NCBI RefSeq assembly: GCF_014193675.1
Contig: NZ_BLXZ01000001.1
Span: 806,001 to 870,000, forward strand
Reading direction: 5' to 3'
Origin: Geomonas limicola
GTDB lineage: Bacteria; Desulfobacterota; Desulfuromonadia; Geobacterales; Geobacteraceae
DNA length: 64,000 nucleotides
In this document: in pieces, positions 63,928 to 64,000 of the stretch
How the letters are laid out: every line of letters starts with the position of its first letter
Numbering within the stretch: the stretch's first letter is position 1
Position numbers and translations under genes: made by a program
Notes under the pieces: generated by a model
Seen by the model: the letters and a program-made list of their open reading frames with translations, nothing else
Told to the model about the DNA's origin: nothing
Database searches by the model: none

Positions 63928-64000
63928 ACTGATCTCCCTGCTCCGGCCGGTAGGCTTGGATGCGTTGCGGATTCCGGGGCAGCTACCAGCAATCTGCATC

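Overview
The window looks like a chromosomal segment of a GC-rich member of the Geobacteraceae (Geobacter, Citrifermentans or Geomonas type). This is an inference from gene content, not from a database search. Pointers are many PAS/GGDEF/hybrid-kinase signalling proteins, a dusB-ntrB-ntrC operon, a hybrid cluster protein, a tungsten-type aldehyde:ferredoxin oxidoreductase with a MoaD-like protein, a cbb3-type oxidase in an apparently anaerobic background, and very high GC at third codon positions. No rRNA, tRNA, IS element, prophage or CRISPR array was found.

Layout. 0-3.8 kb: replicative helicase dnaB, a putative FabMG-type enoyl-ACP reductase and a REC-PilZ regulator. 3.8-10.8 kb: an isochorismatase-like hydrolase, a block of 7-nt repeats, the dusB-ntrB-ntrC operon on the minus strand, a sirtuin plus YbaK pair, a single receiver protein and a YkgJ Cys-cluster protein. 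10.9-15.7 kb: small proteins, fabI, hflX, a TRIC-type channel and a cytidylate-kinase-like protein. 15.9-26.2 kb: minus-strand signalling block (REC-GGDEF, REC-PAS kinase, GGDEF-EAL, REC-PAS-GGDEF-EAL) with a PPi-signature phosphofructokinase, an SDR and a carboxymuconolactone-decarboxylase-like protein. 26.5-30.7 kb: small proteins, hcp, a Lys/Ala-rich exported protein and a DinB-like protein. 31.0-39.0 kb: ccoNOQPGHIS and a SafE-like gene. 39.1-47.4 kb: two giant hybrid kinases and a diguanylate cyclase. 47.6-49.5 kb: an 83-aa protein and a ferredoxin preceded by a perfect operator-like palindrome. 49.5-54.5 kb: topA-like gene, yefM-yoeB toxin-antitoxin, recD2, and the decayed remains of a second yefM. 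54.5-64 kb: ketoglutarate-semialdehyde dehydrogenase, 2-hydroxyacid dehydrogenase, UspA, large glutamate dehydrogenase, aor, moaD-like gene and a PNPOx-family protein.

How the genes work together. Four GGDEF proteins, all with intact GG(D/E)EF and inhibitory RxxD sites, two EAL proteins and one PilZ effector make this a c-di-GMP-rich window. The kinase at 40106-43810 carries its own receiver and Hpt domain and overlaps a REC-GGDEF gene by 4 bp, so a full phosphorelay into c-di-GMP synthesis is encoded as one unit. The cco cluster supplies a complete cbb3 oxidase with its copper and assembly factors.

The least expected signals are the decayed antitoxin copy that keeps its operator half-site at the same distance as the living copy, the probable AUC start of hflX, the highly codon-biased Lys/Ala-rich exported protein, a 29-codon membrane-protein gene with a strong ribosome-binding site, and a receiver whose phospho-Asp is Glu. 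I did not find a clearly new multi-gene defence or biosynthetic system.
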